A DNA stretch of 64,000 bases from contig NC_087063.1 of the NCBI RefSeq assembly GCF_963678635.1, forward strand, positions 12,684,368 to 12,748,367. Reading direction: 5' to 3'. Each line of letters opens with the position of its first letter. Position 1 is the stretch's first letter. Origin of the DNA: Symsagittifera roscoffensis (taxonomy: Eukaryota; Xenacoelomorpha; Acoela; Convolutidae). A model generated the notes under the pieces. That model had not been told where the DNA came from. It saw nothing but the letters and a program-made list of their open reading frames with translations, and did no database searches. Position numbers and translations under genes: made by a program. This document shows, piece after piece, positions 21,830-33,609 of the stretch.

Positions 21830-23760
21830 ATCTCTGAGTTATACAAAAATCAACAGAGTAAAAATTAACAAGTCAAGCGAAAGGATGCGGCCAGCGCCAG
21901 GGAAGTTGCGATTAGACCTATTGCTGCGACTGTCGATCAAAATCATGCCAAACCCCCTCACAATTCTAACATAAGTTAAAAGATTAATAATTTGTTAACT
22001 AGAGGCAGAAACTTACAAAAAAAAACAATTTAACAATTTTTGCTTGAGAAATTGGACTAAAGTAATAGCCATTCACCAAAAAAAGATGCCAACTAAAAAA
22101 TCTTTCACTGCGAAAATTTTTGGCGGCAATAAGTTTTCACAACAATAATTGAGGATAGTACTTATTCAACCCAGACTTTTTTTAGTCAAAAAACTTCAAT
22201 CTGATAAAATTCATCAACAGATTTGAACAATCTAAAGAAAAAAGATACAGCGCAGCGCAATTCGAAAAAAAATACAGCGCAGCGCAATTCGAAAAAAATG
22301 TTTTCAGACACAAAGCCGCGTTGAGTTGAGTAAAGTCTCGTCTCGAAAGCGCTGTGCCAATATTGCCAACAGCTTTTTACCAATGAGTGAAGTTAATCTT
22401 CAAATTTACTTCTGTAATACCTTACTTCTGTGCTTATGTTAAGTTATATTTGTATGTTTTTTTCGAGAATGATAAACTATAGATATCACAAGTTAAAAAT
22501 CGTCATATACGATCACTGCAATCCAGGCTGGTTTCTCAAACATTAGAATTAAGTATTAAGTTTTAGAAAAAAAACTATATATACATGTATGATTTAAAAG
22601 CACCAGCTCTTTTTACTGGATCTCATATATATAAATTAACTAAGCATTTATTAACTTAAGTACGTCATCGCACAAAACTGCATCTGAACAAAGAAATCAC
22701 GTTACTTTTGTCTCGAATTTGATTCCGCCGCAGCCCCTCAAAAAACTACTTACTTTCAAAACAACACACGTAGAATTTGCAGTTTTAGCCGACATCATAA
22801 GCTTCAAAACCGAACAAGACTGCTCGAATCAGGTCAAAGCCCTGAATGTTCCGACTGCAATTTAATTGGTCTCGGATAGTTTTTGGAAAACTAAATATTG
22901 GCAAAACTATGAACTTATGGCTGATAATATCAAAAATTAATGTTGCAATTTGAGTCGTGTGTGGAGTTAATAATAAAAAAACATATTAGCTACCTCAATT
23001 CAATTTGGAACAATTAGTAGCGCGAGATAATAAAACAAGCAATTTTTGAAATACTCATGGCATGTTACTAGAGTGATGTGCACACTCGGCAGGCCCCATG
23101 CAGATCAAGAGATCCTTCGAGTGATCAGAGTTTTGTAAAAATGGTCTGAATAAAAAAAACACAACTAGCATATATATTCCTCACTTTCTTCGAAACTCGG
23201 AACAAAAAATTACATTGTTCACATTACATTGCAAGATTGCAGCGCAGGTTTCGGGAATAAATGATTGCAATAAAATTGTAGTTTTTACCTCACTCAAATA
23301 AAATACGCTTGGCCTATACTCAATAATTCAAATATTGTCCAGTGGAAAAACAATTATTGTCAAGAAACATTTCAAAAAAAAAGCATAGAACAACAGATGC
23401 GCTATCAAACGTGAGCAGGTGGTTCATAGGTAAATAGCGAGCAATAAATGCCCGAGTGAATTTTTTTACTTTTTACTGAGTATCGAGAATAAATGAAGAA
23501 AAAAACGAACTTTCCCTCACTTTTTTGTTTGGACGCTCATTGCTTCGTGGAAAGCAAGTTTACAGGATTGGTGCCCTAGCCTTGTACTTAAATAACAAAA
23601 ATAATACCTACACAGCACCTTAACGTACGCAATAGCCCATTTTTGTTTAATTAGGAAAAAACGCTGGCTTAATATGTAGCTGAGTTGGTCATTTTTTAAA
23701 CTCTATAATAGCTTTATGCTAAAAAAGTTGACTATTGTGAAGTACCGATTGAGTTCTTGA
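21830..23760. other. Noncoding stretch
   Basis: No gene recognised. It contains a small direct duplication ('atacagcgcagcgcaattcg', twice, near 22247 and 22272) and diverged pieces of the hairpin-ended repeat (about 22815-22860 with 'atcaggtcaaagccctgaatg' type sequence, and about 23140-23210). Confidence 0.4.
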
Positions 23761-24008
23761 TATATAATAGGGCATCGGTATTTCACAGGCAATATAGCTT
23801 ACGATGATAGCTAAATTTTTCTAACAGAAAAGTTAGTCATTTCGCAATTGGTTTGTAGGATCAACCAAGCAAACTTCTCCCAGGCAAAAATGGGGCGATT
23901 GCTTAAAAAATGCACGAAACCAATTGCGAAACGAAAGAAATAGTGTTCGAAAAGGAAGCTTTTATTGTGAGCTAAATTGCCTATGATATCACAAGGCTAT
24001 ATTATATA
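23761..24008. mobile_element. Foldback (MITE-like) element, about 250 bp
   Basis: The left 94 bases (23761-23854) and right 92 bases (23917-24008) are imperfect inverted copies. The outer ends share 'tatataatag/ta', the middles share 'ggcaat.tagct', and the inner ends form a perfect 'ttcgcaattggttt'/'aaaccaattgcgaa' stem. The internal 60 bp carry no open frame. It looks like a nonautonomous inverted-repeat DNA element; no target-site duplication could be assigned. Confidence 0.65.
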
Positions 24009-24009
24009 A

Positions 24010-26230
24010 CCCTCTGAAGAAATGCAGGTGGTAGGTCAGTATTTCGATATATTGAACAGACAGAAAACGAGCGGACCGAATCATTAAATTGAAAATTTAC
24101 AATCAATCACCATTCCATTGTTTAATCACATGAATTGAATTTGTAAAAAAATCCTAGTTCAAACTAAAAACAAAATTTTGAACTGAAAAAAAAGAACAAA
24201 ATAACTTTCTTCATCCTAGCTCAGCAAAGTGAAATTCGCAATTGTTTATACCAAGACAACCCTCTGATAAAATGTAGATGGTAGGTTAAAATATCGACGC
24301 AACAATTAACCGAAAATAGTCGGACCAAATCAGCTTATCTAAGCTTCCACAATTATTGCATTTTCGTTAAAAAAACGGTATTACTATCTCAAATTGAAAA
24401 AATGAACTTAAATTAAGTAAAACACATTGTTGAAGTTCGTAAATGTATACTGTCGTAAAAAGGTTAGTTTGTTAAGTTTAATTGTAGGCAACTGTTAGGC
24501 ATCAAATCGAAAGCTTATTGCATTGTCTTATTTCAGATCACATCGGACATTAGAGATCGCAAGGTCACGACAGCAGGTCCCCAGACAGAAGGAACAAATT
24601 GATAGCACTTACATAAACTCAAAACTGGTTCCTATCTCAAACAAATTGATAGCACTTACATAAACTCAAAACTGGTCCCTATCTCAACATATTTATCCTG
24701 CTAAATGCCATTTTTTTATTAGAGCTCAATAAGGGCAATTTCTGTAAGTCTTGAAAAGGCAACAAATTATTGATTCGATAAATGATCCGGTAAATTACTG
24801 ATACATTGGTTTAGTGAACGCATCCAGAGGTACTGATAACTAAAAACCTAATCCATCGGCTGAAACAACTTTTCTATTTGTTTGAACAGAGCAAAGCCAA
24901 AAAGAAGAACGAGCGCACGCTTTCAAAAGAAAGTTTAAGGTCAAAAACAACAATAATTGTTTTTATTTTCCACAATTATTGCACTTCTGTAACATCGAAG
25001 AAGAATTCCCTCAAAACGTAAGTCTCTGCCCATTAGTTAGTTGTTAAGCAGGCGGCAGTGGCAATATAGTTCAAAGAACCAAACGGGACGCCAATGTAAA
25101 TTAATAGTCTATGCTATTTGGTCAAATAGAAACACTAATATTACACGCACAAACTGAACACGGAAGCTTGCGAGGGACCCAGTTTTTAAGCAGACCAACC
25201 TTTCAGCATAAACTGATTCTTTTAGCAGAACGAAATAAAACAATTGACACACGATTGATTGACAGGCGTAAAAAGGCGTTTCGTCTTGAGTCGAGCTTCC
25301 CTAATTAGGACAATTAACCTACAGTCTGTCAAAAAAAAAACTCAATTAATTTCAAAACAAGAACAACACTGCTCGTTTATCAGGACAAATCCCTGAATGA
25401 TTTGACTGGCCCTTAATCGATATCGAATAGTTGATGATAAAGAAAATACATTTAAAAAAAAATTAAGTGACCATCAAACATAAAGTGTGAAAACTTGAGT
25501 GGTAGCAAAATAATGCAATTGATCATCTTGCCAACATTCAATTTGGAACGGTTTCGTAGAGCGGGATAACTCCACAATCAAAACCGCATAGCGCTTTCAG
25601 AATAAAAAAAATTTACAGCGCACAAAAATTATACCAGAGCACGGCCAAATTGGAACTTTCAAATCCACAAAAATTTACAAAAACTGATCGCAGCTAAAAA
25701 TTTCTTTTTCCATTTGCAGTCAGGTGGTTGATTTGATTTCTTCAATGGATAGTAAAATTTTTATAAGAAAAACTATGATTGCGATAACCGAAGTTTAACT
25801 GAATAAAAAACCACCCCGAGCATAAATAATCCGCACTTCTTGTAAAGTTGGAACAAGAGACTAAATAAGTGCCCCAAAATTGATTCACGCGCAAATACCA
25901 CTCGTGTCATATGTAAGCAGCGGGGCAAATGGTTGATTTGAGCCAATGTTGCATGCGAAGTGAGGGTTCTGACTTTAATTGTTTTGAGTCTGGTAAAAGA
26001 TCGGTCTGCCAAAAACCTAGATTCAAGTTTCGAATTAGGTTGGAAAAAGTGAAATGATTCTTTATCATTAGTATTGTTTGTTGCCTTTAATTACATAAGC
26101 CGGTTTTTCGAAATGCATGAATTACACACAAGAAAAAACCTAACATTTTTTAAAAGTTTTTTTTAATCTTGTAACAAAATTTTGTTAATCTTGTAACTTT
26201 TTTGTTAAATTTTGTGGCTTGTGTAGGAAA
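24010..26230. other. Noncoding stretch with short direct repeats
   Basis: No gene recognised. A block with 'ccctctga.gaaatg.ag' and 'tggtaggt' near 24010-24095 recurs near 24259-24335. A 47-bp tandem duplication lies at 24593-24686. At 25370-25430 and 25790-25860 there are diverged pieces of the hairpin-ended repeat (25.8 kb: 'ccaccccgagcataaataat'). Confidence 0.4.
24593..24686. repeat. 47-bp tandem duplication
   Basis: Two adjacent 47-bp copies (24593-24639 and 24640-24686) that differ at a single base ('ctggttcc' against 'ctggtccc'). This is a recent slippage or unequal-exchange event. Confidence 0.85.
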
Positions 26231-28570
26231 AAGCCAAAAAGCTACGATTCGGCTGGAAGTCTCGCCGGCCTGATTTCCCGTACCTTGATATCTGATGAAG
26301 ACACAGCTCTGACAAAGGTATCAACAACAGAAACCCCATGATTTCTACAAAAAGATGACGTTGGAATTAGCAGCAAAATTAAACATGACAAAATAGGCAA
26401 AAAAATGGACCACTGTATTCGCCGTTATAATTTTCAAAACTATGGTAACCATAAATCTAATAGACTAATAATTGTTTTTCGGATAATAGGTTTGCTTTCA
26501 TATATTTAGGTAGCAATAAAAGCGCCACTAAACTGATGCGCAATTTTTTTTTGACTAGCCAAGAACAATTTTTTTTCGGATATCCGAGAGCAAAATAATT
26601 TCGACTTTCCGAGAGCAAACAAATTTTCGGCTATCGGGAAACATTTTTTTCAAGCACGGTCAAACAGCTAACTTGAGAGGAGGTGGAGCACAATCTGAAA
26701 GTGCAAAAAACCGAGACTTATTGGCTGGCTTTTCCAAAGTTTGGCTGTTGCAAAAAAATTTGCCAAAATAAGGTCTTGATCGATCTCACTCATGACAAAA
26801 AAGACGACAAAATTTTCAATTTTTTCTTCTAAAAATCTCCCTCTCGCCATGCATGAAATGTTTACTTTGAGAGTCTGTAATTTGCTTGGAATCTATTGTT
26901 TGACAACGCCTTTATCAGTCTATATAAAAAGAAAATTGAGCAAGGATAGCCGGTTACTGAGCAAGTAGCAAAAAATGTTCCGTCCATAGACGTAAGAACA
27001 CAAAAAACTGTTTTTTCCAAATATGTTTCTTTTTGTTTCTGAAAGGTGTGATAAAAAGGATCTGAACAAAAGACTAAAACTCACGCATAATTGGCAATCA
27101 GAGTAAAAAAAGGAAATTGGAAAACTCATTTTGTAGCAGAATGAGTAAAAAAAAACAAAATCATTAAAAAAGCCAAAAAATATTATTTGCAAATATCTTT
27201 AAAATTTCTGACTCTCAAAATGAAAAAACTTCAAAAATTTACCTGAAACAAGTAAAACTAACTTTTCACGGCTTATATTAAGCATATATAAGTTATTGAG
27301 TCCTCCTCACTCGCTTTATTCGCTCGAATTTAGACTGAAAAAAAAATTTAAACATGTTTTTTTTTCAAGTGGTACCATTTTTTGTAAATTTTAAAAATTC
27401 GTTCCGATTGCGACTGAGAAGGCTTTCGAAAAATAAACCACTCGATACACGGCGATGTTTATTTGTGGTACCTGATTTAGCGAGGAAAAAAAACGAAAAC
27501 ATCCGAATACAAAGTTGCGCCCCATTTTCAATGGTCGGAAAAATGAAAAAATGAACTAACAGTTGCTATATGACCTTCGCACAAAATTTTTTGTTCGGCT
27601 GCACGAATTTGAACTTTATTTAATTAAATTTGATTTTAGAACGAAGAAAAATTCGGGAGTAATCTCAAAAACGAGAGATATCGATATGGTTAGAAAGAAT
27701 AAATTTTGTTCAAAATTACATCTAAATATTTGTAAGTATTGTTAGGATAATATATAACGTAAGTTAAACGGACATGGTAGTTAGAGCCCTTTTTTCCTTT
27801 GTTTAAAACAATTAGTGTTAAAATCAATTTGAACTAAAATTCAATTCAATCAAAATTTCGGCTTTTTTCCCCTAATTTTACAATTCCGCTTGAAATCCCG
27901 CCGGCCTGGTGTCCGGCATCTTATCATATGATGCAGACACAGCTCTGAAAAAATATCGACATAAAAGAAAGAACGACATAACTTCATCAAAAGACGGACT
28001 TAGTCCGAACAATCAGATGTTTCGCAAGGAAAAAAATATACAAAAAGGTCCCTCTGTAAATTGTCCATATGTCCACAAAATGTGTATTTTGATAGTCTTC
28101 AATATTCTGACAGGCTGTTATTTGATAGCGCTTTTTCTATCTACACAGAACAAAAAATGAACAAGGACAGCGGTGACTGAGCAAGTAGCACATAATGTTC
28201 CGAACATAGTCGTAAGAAAACACACAAAAAAAATTCTTTTAAACAATTTTTTTTCTGTGTGAAGTGATAAAAGAATGGCAGTCAGAGTTAAAAAGGGAAA
28301 TTGGACAACACTTAAGAAAAACAAAACAAATCATTAAATAATGCAAAAATTATTTCAAAAATTGTTGACTCCCAATATGGCAAAAAAAATCCAGAAACTT
28401 TCTATAGTCGAGTAAAACTAAATCGTGGCTGAAAATAAGCTTATACGAAGTTCTGTTGTAAGCCTGCTCGCTTGCTTTATTTGCTCGAATTTAGACTCTA
28501 TTTTCAACCTGTTTTTCTCGATACTGGTACAATGTTTTGAATCTTTTTTATTGTTGTTCGAAATGCGACA
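26230..28570. repeat. Direct pair of dispersed repeats, about 1.2 kb apart
   Basis: Two blocks run in parallel. The first has 'tcgccggcctgatttcccg' and 'gacacagctctgaca' (26270-26325), then 'caaggatagccggttactga' (26941), 'aatgttccgtccatagacgt' (26974) and a 'tcgctttattcgctcgaatt' segment (27311). The second has 'ccgccggcctggtgtccgg' (27900), 'gacacagctctgaaa' (27937), 'caaggacagcggtgactga' (28162), 'aatgttccgaacatagtcgt' (28194) and 'ttgctttatttgctcgaatt' (28473). Order and orientation are conserved and spacing is partly conserved. I found no coding potential in either, so these are probably two copies of one noncoding element. Confidence 0.6.
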
Positions 28571-28588
28571 GATAGGGCTTTATTATGA

Positions 28589-29830
28589 TTAATCCCTCAA
28601 TAGATTTCGAACATTATTTGCGGTACCTGATTTGAACCACCGGTTCGATTGCTTGCTTCTTTTTCGTGCTCCCAATTTGTTCGGCATTGCTTCTTTTGTT
28701 GTCAATAGCTTTTTTTCAGTACTTTGGTTTAGTTGAAACAGAGGTTGGTTTTTTGGTTTCGGCTCATCCTGGGTAGGACGGCAAACCCCCAATTCCAGTT
28801 TTGGGTTCGTCTCTTGTGCCAGAGTCTTCACTAGTTGTCCGGGGCGATAACTTGCTGGTGCATGCGGTTGTAAATTGGTTGTTTTCCGCACGATGTGAAG
28901 AACCTCATTCCGTGAGGTGACCTGGTCATCATATGCCATGCTGTTAGCTGAGGTTTAAGAACGCAGCGGTTTTGATGGGGTTTTCACATTAAAAATCAAT
29001 TGTGATGTCTGTTCACATGTTCAGTATCGTGAGGCACAGTTTCGATAGAGGGTATCAAATTGTCTTTGAGGATCTATTGTGCTCATGTAGGAGTTTAGAC
29101 ATGTACTATACACGAAACGCAGTTAAGATAGAATGAGTTTTGTGGCTCGTGATAGTTTGAGTTCATCTTCATTAATTTTTGTTGGAGGGATCCAGTGACT
29201 TTGATGTAGTTGCAATGGATATATCTTGACATATCAATCCGGTGAATATATTTCAGTGCTTTTTAGTATTCAGCCATGTTAATTTCTATGTTTTCATCCA
29301 GAAACAAGTCAATTTCATCGCCAAAGCGATTTTAGATTGTTGGGGGATCTGTCTGGACTCCCTCGTAAGTTTTGTTGTCTATGTGGACGGTGACTGCCAA
29401 CAAGAAACTGCTTTGATAATATCTCATTGCGAGGATTTACTTCAAGCATTTCTGTTTCGTCATGTAGATCTTTGGTATCAGCCATTTTCACGATTCCAGT
29501 GATTGCTCTGAGAGCAATGTTTTGCTTCACCTGGAGATTATTCTAATTTGTGTTACTAATGACTGGAGTCCATATTGGTTCTCCGTAGTTAAGCACACTT
29601 CTCCCAACGGCCTATTAAGTGAGACTCAGTGTTTCTTTTGAGCAAACCCAATTAGTACCAGATAGCATTTTAAGGATGTTTCCCACATGTGTTGTGAGAA
29701 AATGAGTATGCTATCAAATGTGACCCCTAAAAGTTTTGGCTTGGTCTTCATGGGGATGTTTTGACACACTAATTAAAAGCTGTGGGTCAGAATTCACCTC
29801 TTTACTCCAAGTCGTAAGGATTGTCGATGA
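28589..29830 (-). pseudogene. Non-LTR retrotransposon relic (RT thumb to C-terminal region)
   Basis: Minus-strand frames, broken by stops and shifts, read in order: LLGVTFDSILIFSQH (about 29735); KMLSGTNWVCSKETLSLTY (29650); AVGRSVLNYGEPIWTPV (29590); QNIALRAITGIVKM, then LHDETEMLEV and ILSKQFLVGSHRPH (29315-29530). This is the standard C-terminal half of Jockey/CR1-type ORF2, where 'LGVTFD', 'R.VLNYG.PIW' and 'QN.ALR..TG' are diagnostic. The endonuclease and the palm of the RT are missing. The 116-codon frame at 28589-28939 continues downstream; I do not recognise it and it may be the element's 3' part. Confidence 0.8.
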
Positions 29831-30257
29831 GGATTTCTCTGCAGACAGTGTAAGTAATACAAAGTACCTCAACAATTTCAAAGGTCGAAACACTTAAATT
29901 AACAATTGCTATTTGAACTTCACAAAAATCAAAACGCTTCCTGTTAAACGAATCAAACTTTTATTTAATTAAGTGTGATTTTAGAAGGAAAACATTCGGG
30001 AGTATCTCAAAATGAGAGATGCTCTACCATTTTAATGATTTCGGTATGATTAAAAAAAGACCAAACTTTGTCCAAAATTACTCCTAAATATTTGCAAGTT
30101 TTAAAAGCACTTTTTCATTTACTTAAAATAATTAAGGTTATCTTAACACAATTAAAGATCAATTTATTGGCATTCAGCAATGTTTCAAATTTATATAGGC
30201 CTACTTGATAGTCATGTCCGGTAAGGCGCAAGTACGTAAACGCTCTTCTACAAAAAC
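29831..30257. other. Noncoding stretch
   Basis: Resembles part of 27560-27780 (shared 'acaaaa.tcaaa', 'tttaattaagtgtgatttta', 'cgggagta.tctcaaaa' and 'aaaattac.cctaaatatttg' words), so it is another dispersed repeat copy with no gene. Confidence 0.4.
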
Positions 30258-30266
30258 AATTGTCTT

Positions 30267-31315
30267 ATTGTTCCGACTTTCGATACGAAAGTAACGGAAT
30301 ATTTGTGCTCGGGGTGGGTTTTTTTCTTCAGACAAATTTCGACTTTTTAGCTAGGCACTTTTGGCGGATTTTTAAATATCATTCAAAAAGTATTGTTGTC
30401 CTGAGCTAAAATTTGAAAAGATATTTCACCTGTGATCATTTTTCGTTAAGTTATGGGGTTTTAAAGGTTGCCATTTTGACCAATTAGGGACAATTAACGC
30501 GCGATATATTTCGCGCTATTAACGCGTAAGCGGAGTTTTAATCCGTCTGAGAAATCTTTCCAAATTGGTTGAAAGAAGCCTATTTGCCATAATTGATGTG
30601 TTGCTAGGGGCGAAATCTATCACTTTGTCTTTTATATGGCATGTGGGGGTTGGCTTTCGCAAAAATCTTAAATTTAAAAAAATTATTATATTTTTTTTGT
30701 TTAATTTTTCAAGTTGTTACTGCTCCATAGACCTTAAAAGGCAGTCGGAAAAATCAGGGCCCCGCCCTGATACGAGCAGTCTTTTTGTTCCGACTTTCGT
30801 AACGAAAGTAACGGAATATTTGCGCTCGGGGTCGGTTTTTTTTCTTCAGACAAATTTCGACTTTTTAGCTAGCCACTTTTTGCGGATTTTGTAAATATCA
30901 TTCGAAAGGCATTGTTTTCTGAGCTCAAATTTGAGAAGATATTTCTCCTGTGATTATTTTTCGTAAAGTTATGGGGGTTTAAACATTGCCATTTTGGCCA
31001 ATTTGAGACAATTAACGCGCGATATATTTCGCGCTATGAACGCGTAAGCGTAGAGTTAATCCGTCTAAGAAATCGTTCCAAATTGGTTAAAAGAAGCTTA
31101 TTTGCCATAATTGGTTTGTTATAAGGAGCGAAATCTATACTTTTATACTTTAAATGGCGTGTGGGGGGATAGTTTTCATAAAAAATTTCAAATTTTAGAA
31201 TTTTTTTTTTTTCATTTTGTTTTATTTCATTGAAATTTTTTATGTTATTACTGCTCCATAAACCTTAAAAGGCAGTCGGGACATTCAGGGCTTCGCCCTG
31301 ATACGAGCAGTCTTG
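30267..31315 (+). mobile_element. Hairpin-ended nonautonomous repeat, two head-to-tail copies
   Basis: Copy 1 runs from about 30267 to 30783 and copy 2 from about 30784 to 31315. Each starts with a foldback (ttccg, ACTTTCGT, a, ACGAAAGT, aacggaa), has a central 'cgcgcgatatatttcgcgc' inverted repeat, and ends 'ccttaaaaggcagtcgg' followed by a TCAGGGC-loop-GCCCTGA hairpin and 'tacgagcagtctt'. The two copies abut directly. A third copy lies inverted at 35578-35985, and diverged pieces occur near 20.2, 22.8, 25.4 and 25.8 kb. No transposase frame is present. The 3' terminal hairpin recalls Helitrons, but the CTRR end is not evident, so the class is open. Confidence 0.75.
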
Positions 31316-31548
31316 TATCATTTTGTATCTTATTTCTTAAATCCCGAATGTTTAGGTTGTAGATTTTTCGTGACATTAACAACTCCACTAATTGTGCAGT
31401 TTGATAGGTACAGCGACAGACCGAGTGGCTCTTTAATCTGACACCTAAGTTCCTAAGCAGCACTCTCGACAGAAAATTGTACCTTGAATTCCATTTGAGC
31501 AATTTAAGCAACAAAAAAAAACGAAATCAACCCAAATTGTTGGGAGCA

Positions 31549-31716
31549 ATTAATTGCAAAAATTGGAAATTAAACAAAATGATTCTAAAAAAAATTAAAT
31601 TAAAAAAAATTAATTGCAAAAATTGGAAATTAAACAAAATGATTCCAAAAAAAATTAAATTAAAAAAAATTAATTGCAAAAATTGGAAATTAAACAAAAT
31701 GATTCTAAAAAAAAGA
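31549..31716. repeat. 60-bp tandem repeat, about 2.8 copies
   Basis: Units begin at 31549, 31609 and 31669 with period exactly 60 and one base change ('attctaaaa' against 'attccaaaa'). Being a multiple of three, it keeps frames open on both strands, which explains the spurious Lys/Asn-rich and Phe/Leu-rich frames here. Confidence 0.95.
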
Positions 31717-31719
31717 ACA

Positions 31720-32650
31720 ATAAAAAACTCAGAACAATGTAATGGACCCCTACCTGAGCAACCAGCATTAATAACCATAACGGGTCAAATCAATTCAACT
31801 CCACTAGAAGCGCTCAGAACAGAAAACAACACAAAAAACTACAGAAAGCAAGCAATCAACTGATAGTCAAATCATACCAAAAAAATTTTCCAAGTTTCCA
31901 CATAATTAGGCAATGCTTCAAAGCAATAGCCGAACAACGTCTACGAAGAAGTAACTGGTGCTAAAAAAAATTTCGGAACCTGCGATCGGCAATAGTCACT
32001 TCCTTTCAAATGTTTGAGGTGGAAAACGCTCCGTGGAAGGAAAACTTTCCCCATCGCGGAAGGAAAACCACAGCCCGGCTGAAACAGTTAATGATATTGA
32101 GGAGTTACTTGCAGTTAATCATATTGAGGAAGCGCTCCGACCAAACACCGATCACGAAACTGAACAACAAGTGAGCGAAAAGTGTACGGAGTCTGTTAGA
32201 GGAGCAAGAAAACATTTATGGAAATGATGTGTACATGTCCTATTCTGAACGGACAGACATTCTCTCTGCATTGTAGTTGAGAAAAAAAAATCTTTCTGTG
32301 TTGAAAAAGAATTCCGCTCAGAGCTTTTAAAAGGCAACAATTTGGCCTAACGACGTTCTATCAGTCTTAACTTTGGGATATAATCTGTACCGAAACCTGT
32401 ATTTGTCTAATTGTGAGCCAGAAAACACTGATATATGAAATCACTGTTCATTGAAGTATTACTGTTGATTTCTAGGGCAATTAGAAACGCCAATAAAAAC
32501 TCAGTCAAGCAAAGCAACCTTCCCTTAAAACAATCCTGCCAAAGTAGACAGAGCAAAAACGGAGCTCGAATTTTTATTTGATAAAATTTTTAATTGATAA
32601 AACTTTTTTTCATAAAATTCTGCTTACTGCAGCACCTTTTATTAGAATAA
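31720..32650. other. Noncoding stretch 3' of the ITPK1-like gene
   Basis: No gene recognised. A plus frame at 32033-32227 (Glu-rich, starting at GTG) has no motif and no clear splice borders. The right end should include the 3' UTR of the minus-strand kinase gene. Confidence 0.4.
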
Positions 32651-33601
32651 TCAAGTGCCAATTGATTTAAATTTTTGCAAGGCAAGTGATAAAATTGCAT
32701 CATGGACATAATCGATGCCTCTATTCTGGATCATTTCAGAGTACCCTGGAAAAACATTGACGTCAATGATGAACGGTGAGTCATCTTCAGCTATAATCAA
32801 GTCTACTCCATATAAGGACAGTTTGAAATGAATCGCCATGACATGCATCAGATTTCGAATTGTTTCGTCACTTACTGAGTCGCGAAGATACATGTTGAGA
32901 TCTATATCATTCGGTTTGAGTGACTTCCATTCCGAAGTTACAAACATTTTGCACTGCTTCTCGTCCATAAAACTATTTACACTCGGACGCACGGCTACGT
33001 AAAAAACTTCCCCAATAACGAACACTTTCAAAAGTCCTTTGTGTTTGACCATTGGCTGAAACAGGTACTCTTCGAAATTTAAATCAGTAAAATCTTCTTT
33101 TTTGTAAACGATTTTCATATGATGGTCGGAGTCATTACCTCGTAAAATGTTAGGTTTGCAAATAAAAGGAAACTTCGAAGTATCGTCAGTGAGATCAAGT
33201 AATTCGTCAAGTTCACGCGAGCTTGTCAAAGTAAAAGACGGCATAACTAGAACAGGCTTTAAATCACTTGCTACTAGGTTTAAATTTTGAAAAGTATCTC
33301 TTCGGTTGAAAATCACCTTTTGATCCTTTCGCTCATCTAGCTCGATAATGCTAGGATACAATTCAAGCTGTTTCGATATAACTATGTCTTCCGGATCATT
33401 GTCTACGTTTTTGCGCTTGCTTACAACAATATCACACTTGAGCACATCAGTTAGCTTGTTTATTTTGATCGGTATAACAGTGGTTTTTTCGCCATCTACT
33501 TCTGTCGGCTTGGCCTCTATTTTATCTAACTGAAGCCTCTTCCATTTACCATCGCTAATCCAAAAACCAACACTGATGGTCTTATTGCAGTCCACCATCA
33601 T
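32651..33601 (-). CDS. ITPK1: Inositol-tetrakisphosphate 1-kinase-like, ATP-grasp (ITPK1 family)
   Basis: Predicted cytosolic inositol phosphate kinase (inositol 1,3,4-trisphosphate 5/6-kinase, InsP4 1-kinase), acting in the route to higher inositol phosphates. From Met at 33601 the protein has 316 residues. SVGFWISDGKWKRLQL (residues about 10-25) matches the family's N-terminal 'VGYWLSEKK..KL'. FPFICKPNILRGNDSDHH (around 145-162) is the ATP-grasp lysine strand. YLFQPMVKHKGLLKVFVIGE and VAVRPS follow, then GVDLII (about 267) and IDVNVFPGYSEM (about 281-292), the metal-binding end. The frame stays open to 33706, but without an ATG upstream. An acceptor-like 'gctgttgcag' ends 8 nt before this ATG, and another (atttag) lies at the frame's upstream limit. 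Human ITPK1 is about 414 residues; this one lacks the C-terminal extension. It has no introns in this coding part. Confidence 0.85.
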   Translation of the reverse strand: MMVDCNKTISVGFWISDGKWKRLQLDKIEAKPTEVDGEKTTVIPIKINKLTDVLKCDIVVSKRKNVDNDPEDIVISKQLELYPSIIELDERKDQKVIFNRRDTFQNLNLVASDLKPVLVMPSFTLTSSRELDELLDLTDDTSKFPFICKPNILRGNDSDHHMKIVYKKEDFTDLNFEEYLFQPMVKHKGLLKVFVIGEVFYVAVRPSVNSFMDEKQCKMFVTSEWKSLKPNDIDLNMYLRDSVSDETIRNLMHVMAIHFKLSLYGVDLIIAEDDSPFIIDVNVFPGYSEMIQNRGIDYVHDAILSLALQKFKSIGT

Positions 33602-33609
33602 ATTCCGCA

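Noticed and set aside
28589-28939. 116-codon minus frame starting MAYDDQVTSR
   Set aside because: Not recognised; it directly follows the LINE relic and is more likely its 3' part than a host gene.
30565-30894. 109-codon plus frame
   Set aside because: Runs across the junction of two copies of the hairpin-ended repeat; not open in the other copies.
31477-31863. 128-codon Lys/Asn-rich plus frame and its Phe/Leu-rich antisense
   Set aside because: Produced by a 60-bp tandem repeat whose period is a multiple of three.
32033-32227. Glu-rich plus frame of 64 codons
   Set aside because: Starts at GTG, no splice borders, no family resemblance; left uncalled.
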